NCBI RefSeq assembly: GCF_000246855.1
Contig: NC_016609.1
Span: 7,638,744 to 7,702,743, forward strand
Length of the DNA: 64,000 nucleotides
Origin: Niastella koreensis GR20-10
Lineage (GTDB): Bacteria; Bacteroidota; Bacteroidia; Chitinophagales; Chitinophagaceae
Reading direction: 5' to 3'
Numbering within the stretch: position 1 is the stretch's first letter; each line of letters begins with the position of its first letter. Made by a program: the position numbers and the translations under genes. Positions 60,572 through 64,000 of this stretch are shown here, one piece after another. The notes under the pieces are model-generated. The model saw only the letters and a list, made by a program, of their open reading frames with translations. It made no database searches and was not told where the DNA came from.

Positions 60572-60593
60572 AGCTTGTCCTTTGTTTTTTTCA

Positions 60594-60609
60594 TCCGCCG
60601 GCTGGCGGA
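60594..60609. repeat. Palindromic TCCGCC-GGCT-GGCGGA element
   Basis: Same core as the two paaC-embedded elements (53423-53438, 53906-53921), here in the 56-bp gap between cusA-like second half and tolC. Shows that the element also exists outside genes. Confidence 0.75.
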
Positions 60610-60627
60610 CCGTTTCCCGTTTCACGA

Positions 60628-62565
60628 TCAATGCTTTACCTCCAACACATCTATCTTTCCATTTTTACGTAACTCATATTCTTTGCCCATCAAAAAGATC
60701 AACGGTGTTACCAATAGGATATGCGTGGCCGAAGTGAGTACCCCGCCCACCATCGGCAAAACGATCGGCTTCATTACATCACTGCCCACCCCGTGACTCC
60801 AGAGAATGGGCACCAGCGCAAAAAGCGACACACATACCGTCATTATTTTGGGTCGCAACCTTTTGGCCGCGCCGGCAATCACATACTCGCGCAGATCCTG
60901 CAGGGTAATGGTTTCGCGGGAATTTCCTTTACGGGCTACCAGCTGTTGCATGGCATCGTTCAGGTAAATCACCATCACAATGCCCGTTTCAACGGCCAGT
61001 CCAAACAAGGCAATGAAACCTACAGCTACAGCTACCGATAAATTCACGCCCCAAAACCAGATCATATACGCCCCGCCGATCAAAGCAAAGGGGATGGTGA
61101 TAAGGCTGAGAAATGCTTCGCGGGCAGAATGAAATGCGAAATACATAGAGATGAAAATTATCAGCAACACTACAGGCAGAATCAGCTTCAGGGTTTGTTC
61201 GCTGCGCATCAGGTTTTCGTACTGACCACTCCATTCCAGGTAATAGCCCTTAGGTAACTTGTTGATCATGGTATTCAGTTTTTCACGCGCTTCATTTACG
61301 GTACTTCCCAAATCCCTTTCACGCACATTGAACAACACGGTACCACGCAACATGGCATTTTCCGAATTGATCATGGGCGGCCCTTCGGCAATAGACACAT
61401 CGGCCACTGCTTCCAACGGAACGGGACCATAATTCATGGTTTGCACCTGCAGGCGTTTGAGGGCAGTGAGGTTATTGCGAAAGTCCTGACCAAACCGGGC
61501 ATTTACGGAGAAGCGTTGCCGCCCTTCAACCGTAGTCGTGAGTTTCATACCACCGAGGGCAATTTCAATCACGCGGTTTACATCGTCTACACTCAACCCG
61601 TACCGGCTTATTTCATCACGCTTGATGTGGATGTCGATGTATTTGCCACCGGTGATCGGTTCTACATACAGGTCTTTTACGCCATCAACGCCTTCGAGTT
61701 GTTTCTTGATGGTTTGCGCAAACGCATAAATAGTATCCAGGTTTTGTCCGTATACTTTTACTCCCACATCGGTACGGATACCGGTGCTGAGCATATTGAT
61801 GCGGTTGATGATGGGTTGCGTCCAGCCATTGGTAACACCAGGAATTTGCAGTTTGTTATTCAGCTCATTGATGATGTCGTTCTTGGTAATACCAGCCCGC
61901 CATTCAGCTTGTGGTTTCAGCAAAATAATAGTTTCGATCATGCTGATGGGCGAGTTATCGGTAGCTGTATTGGCGCGACCGGCTTTTCCCAACACATTCT
62001 TTACTTCGGGGACCGTTTTAATGATCTTGTCCTGCACCTGTAAAATGCGTTTTACTTCGCTGTTCGATACATCGGGCAAAGTAACCGGCATAAACAACAG
62101 CGAGCCTTCATCGAGCGGCGGCATAAACTCCCGGCCCAGGCTCATGAGCAATGGAATGCTGATGGCCAATGCGATGATGTTTATGGCAATGGTTGTTTTT
62201 CGCCATTTGATGCAGGCTTTTATCACTGGTTCATAAATGCGCTCCAGCAACCGGTTCACCGGGTTGGCGGTTTCGGGTCTGAAGCGCCCTTTCATAAAGA
62301 AAGAGATCAGCACCGGCGCCAGGGTTACCACCAGCACGGCATCTACCACCATAATAAAGGTTTTGGTATATGCCAGCGGATGGAACAACTTTCCTTCCTG
62401 ACCGGTTAACAGAAACACCGGCAAAAAAGAAGTAATGATAATGATGGTTGAAAAGAACACCCCCCGCGATACCTGCTTACAGGCCCGTTCAATGATCTGG
62501 ATCCGCACCAGTTCGGGAATGCGGGGCTTATCCTTTCCGCTTATTTTGTTAAATAGTTTCGTCAT
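60628..62565 (-). CDS. RND metal efflux pump, C-terminal half (split CusA-like)
   Basis: 645 residues from MTKLFNKISGKDKPRIPELV. It matches CusA from just after TM4: KQVSRGVFFSTIIIITSFLP, PLLMSLGREFMPPLDEGSLL, RINMLSTGIRTDVGVKVYG and ALGGMKLTTTVEGRQRF. The Met in MLSTG and GGMKL correspond to two of the methionines that bind copper/silver in E. coli CusA; the third position reads Ile. C-terminal TMs and WSHGVGSDVMKPIVLPMVGG are intact. Starts with an ATGA overlap with the N-terminal half. 645 plus 426 residues equal one full-length pump. Confidence 0.9.
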   Translation of the reverse strand: MTKLFNKISGKDKPRIPELVRIQIIERACKQVSRGVFFSTIIIITSFLPVFLLTGQEGKLFHPLAYTKTFIMVVDAVLVVTLAPVLISFFMKGRFRPETANPVNRLLERIYEPVIKACIKWRKTTIAINIIALAISIPLLMSLGREFMPPLDEGSLLFMPVTLPDVSNSEVKRILQVQDKIIKTVPEVKNVLGKAGRANTATDNSPISMIETIILLKPQAEWRAGITKNDIINELNNKLQIPGVTNGWTQPIINRINMLSTGIRTDVGVKVYGQNLDTIYAFAQTIKKQLEGVDGVKDLYVEPITGGKYIDIHIKRDEISRYGLSVDDVNRVIEIALGGMKLTTTVEGRQRFSVNARFGQDFRNNLTALKRLQVQTMNYGPVPLEAVADVSIAEGPPMINSENAMLRGTVLFNVRERDLGSTVNEAREKLNTMINKLPKGYYLEWSGQYENLMRSEQTLKLILPVVLLIIFISMYFAFHSAREAFLSLITIPFALIGGAYMIWFWGVNLSVAVAVGFIALFGLAVETGIVMVIYLNDAMQQLVARKGNSRETITLQDLREYVIAGAAKRLRPKIMTVCVSLFALVPILWSHGVGSDVMKPIVLPMVGGVLTSATHILLVTPLIFLMGKEYELRKNGKIDVLEVKH

Positions 62566-63842
62566 GATTTTTCACTTTGCTGCTGCTGGTATTCGGCCAG
62601 GTGGCGATAGGCGTTTTCACTCATAATAATGCCATTGTCCACAATAACCCCAATGGCCAGTGCGATGCCGGTTAATGACATAATATTCGAAGAAAGTCCA
62701 ATGGCGTTGAGCAGAATAAAACTTACCGCAATGGTGATGGGAATTTGAATGATGATGCTTAAGGCGCTGCGCCAGTGGAACAGGAAAATGACCACGATCA
62801 CTGCAACCACCGCCATCTCCTCGATCAACTTGTTCTTTACGTTGCCGATGGCCGCCTCTATCAGCTCACTGCGATCGTAACTGGTTTTAAAGGTCACCCC
62901 ATTGGGCAAGCCCTTTTCCACCTCTTTCATCTTTGCTTTAACAGCGGTGATTACTTTATCGGCATTTTCGCCATACCGCATTACAACAATTCCGCCTACT
63001 ACTTCGCCCTGGCCATTTTCATCAAAAATGCCCAATCGCAGATCGCCGCCCATTTGCACCGTGCCAATATCTTTTACACGAACCGGAATGCCATTGTAAT
63101 TGCCCACGGCGGTGCTTTCCAGGTCTTCCTTGCTTTTAATATAACCCAGTCCGCGAATGATATAAGCCATGTCGCTCATTTCAAACTTGCGTCCGCCCAC
63201 ATCATTATTGGCAGCTTTTACCTTGTTCATCACATCCATGAGCGATACATTGTAAAACTGCAGTTTAACCGGGTCCAATACCAGCTGGTATTGTTTTTCA
63301 AATCCGCCAAAGGAAGATACTTCCGCTACACCAGGCACCGTTTGCAAAGCGAGTTTTATGTACCAGTCCTGCAGGGCGCGTTGTTCGCCCAGGTCCATTT
63401 GTTTGGCGTCGAGGGTATACCAGAATACATGGCCTACTCCCGTACCATCGGGGCCAAGGGTAGGCGTGATGCCTTCTGGTAACAGGCGTTGTGCATAGTT
63501 AAGGCGTTCCAGCACGCGGGTGCGCGCCCAATAGATGTCGGTATTATCCTCGAAGATCACGTACACAAAACTCATCCCGAACATAGAGGTGGCGCGTACA
63601 TTCTTCACCTTTGGAATGCCCTGGAGGTTGCTCACCAGGGGATAGGTTACCTGGTCTTCTATAATTTGCGGACTGCGGCCCATCCACTCGGTAAAAACGA
63701 TCACCTGGTTTTCAGACAGGTCGGGGATGGCGTCGATGGGGTTCTTTTGCACATTGATGAAACCCCAGATAAACAGCGCCACCGCCATTGCCAGTACGAT
63801 GTACCGGTTCCTTAGCGACCAGGTTATTAGTGATGAGATCAT
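62562..63842 (-). CDS. RND metal efflux pump, N-terminal half (split CusA-like)
   Basis: 426 residues: TM1 (YIVLAMAVALFIWGFINV), porter domain segments (PDLSENQVIVFTEWMGRSPQ, ERLNYAQRLLPEGITPTLGP), then TM2-4 (LSIIIQIPITIAVSFILLNA, MSLTGIALAIGVIVDNGIIM), with the proton-relay Asp in GVIVDNG. It ends at AEYQQQQSEKS, in the cytosolic loop where intact pumps carry on. The stop overlaps the next start (TCATGA). The frame of the second half is closed by a TGA just upstream of that start, so one base change would not simply rejoin them. Confidence 0.9.
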   Translation of the reverse strand: MISSLITWSLRNRYIVLAMAVALFIWGFINVQKNPIDAIPDLSENQVIVFTEWMGRSPQIIEDQVTYPLVSNLQGIPKVKNVRATSMFGMSFVYVIFEDNTDIYWARTRVLERLNYAQRLLPEGITPTLGPDGTGVGHVFWYTLDAKQMDLGEQRALQDWYIKLALQTVPGVAEVSSFGGFEKQYQLVLDPVKLQFYNVSLMDVMNKVKAANNDVGGRKFEMSDMAYIIRGLGYIKSKEDLESTAVGNYNGIPVRVKDIGTVQMGGDLRLGIFDENGQGEVVGGIVVMRYGENADKVITAVKAKMKEVEKGLPNGVTFKTSYDRSELIEAAIGNVKNKLIEEMAVVAVIVVIFLFHWRSALSIIIQIPITIAVSFILLNAIGLSSNIMSLTGIALAIGVIVDNGIIMSENAYRHLAEYQQQQSEKS

Positions 63843-63885
63843 GCTTCAAATATTGAATGTTGAAGTGGGTGGATGATATTCGTTA

Positions 63886-64000
63886 TTACTGTATTTCCTC
63901 TTCCACTTCTCCGCATTCCATCATCTTTTCACCGAAGTAGGGGTTCTTTATTTCTTTGGTTTCGCTTAACCAGTTGGCGCCTTTTCCATTTTTTGCCATG
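63886..64000 (-). CDS. C-terminal end of a DUF3347-like metal-resistance protein (partial)
   Basis: The last 38 codons of a minus-strand gene that runs off the window: MAKNGKGANWLSETKEIKNP then YFGEKMMECGEVEEEIQ. The NGKGA.WLS...KNPYFGEKM pattern is the conserved C-terminus of DUF3347/metal-efflux-associated periplasmic proteins of Bacteroidota. It lies 43 bp upstream of the RND pump gene and probably belongs to the same operon. Confidence 0.7.
   Translation of the reverse strand, partial: MAKNGKGANWLSETKEIKNPYFGEKMMECGEVEEEIQ

Noticed and set aside
61441-62043. 200-residue plus-strand open frame opposite the RND pump second half
   Set aside because: Shadow of the conserved porter domain; no family resemblance.
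62775-63482. 235-residue plus-strand open frame opposite the RND pump
   Set aside because: Antisense to a conserved gene, with His- and Tyr-rich composition typical of shadows.

Overview
The window looks like chromosomal DNA of a Bacteroidota bacterium, most likely family Chitinophagaceae (Chitinophaga/Niastella-like). The evidence is two SusC/SusD pairs, many lipoproteins with SCKK-type lipoboxes, Bacteroidota-style promoter elements (TAnnTTTG), few Shine-Dalgarno sequences, S46 dipeptidyl-peptidase, FIST and GldM-type proteins, and moderate GC. No rRNA, complete tRNA, IS transposase or CRISPR array is visible.

Layout. 1-5.6 kb: a LexA-like XRE/S24 repressor, an erythromycin-esterase-family protein, a zinc-ribbon protein, an RtcB-type RNA ligase divergent from a PP2C-like phosphatase, and a VOC protein. 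6-24.3 kb: a glycan-utilisation region. A GH5-CBM6 enzyme, SusC, SusD and two GH30 enzymes are collinear on the minus strand; a one-component beta-propeller/Y_Y_Y/LuxR regulator is divergent from them; a second SusC/SusD pair follows. The GH30/GH5 content suggests a beta-glucan, perhaps beta-1,6-linked (inference). 24.5-28.1 kb: an outer-membrane porin, a small HTH protein with an unlisted 35-residue membrane peptide, a polysaccharide deacetylase and a DEDD exonuclease. 28.1-35.7 kb is the most accessory-looking part. It has a 62-63 bp tandem repeat of paired palindromes, an Fn3-like protein, an HNH/unknown/DUF4407 operon bracketed by two nearly identical terminators, and a tandem array of four lipoproteins resembling the N-terminal half of gliding/T9SS protein GldM.

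35.8-49 kb: a patatin, a FIST sensor with a large hybrid histidine kinase, a type II NADH dehydrogenase, an RDD protein, a DPP7-like S46 peptidase, a membrane-fused patatin, and ObgE. 49-55.7 kb: a four-helix-bundle protein flanked by inverted octamer repeats, then the phenylacetate genes paaA-B-C-D-G-I, with paaY further on beyond an oppositely oriented aldo/keto reductase. 56-64 kb: a small secreted protein and a Cus-type heavy-metal efflux locus with two adaptors, a TolC protein, an RND pump split into two overlapping genes, and the end of a DUF3347-like protein.

A theme across the right half is small palindromic repeat DNA that has entered coding sequence in frame: twice in paaC, once in paaB, and in the N-termini of both metal-efflux adaptors. 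These insertions, the GldM-like lipoprotein array, the split RND pump and the 62-bp palindrome array are the observations most worth following up.
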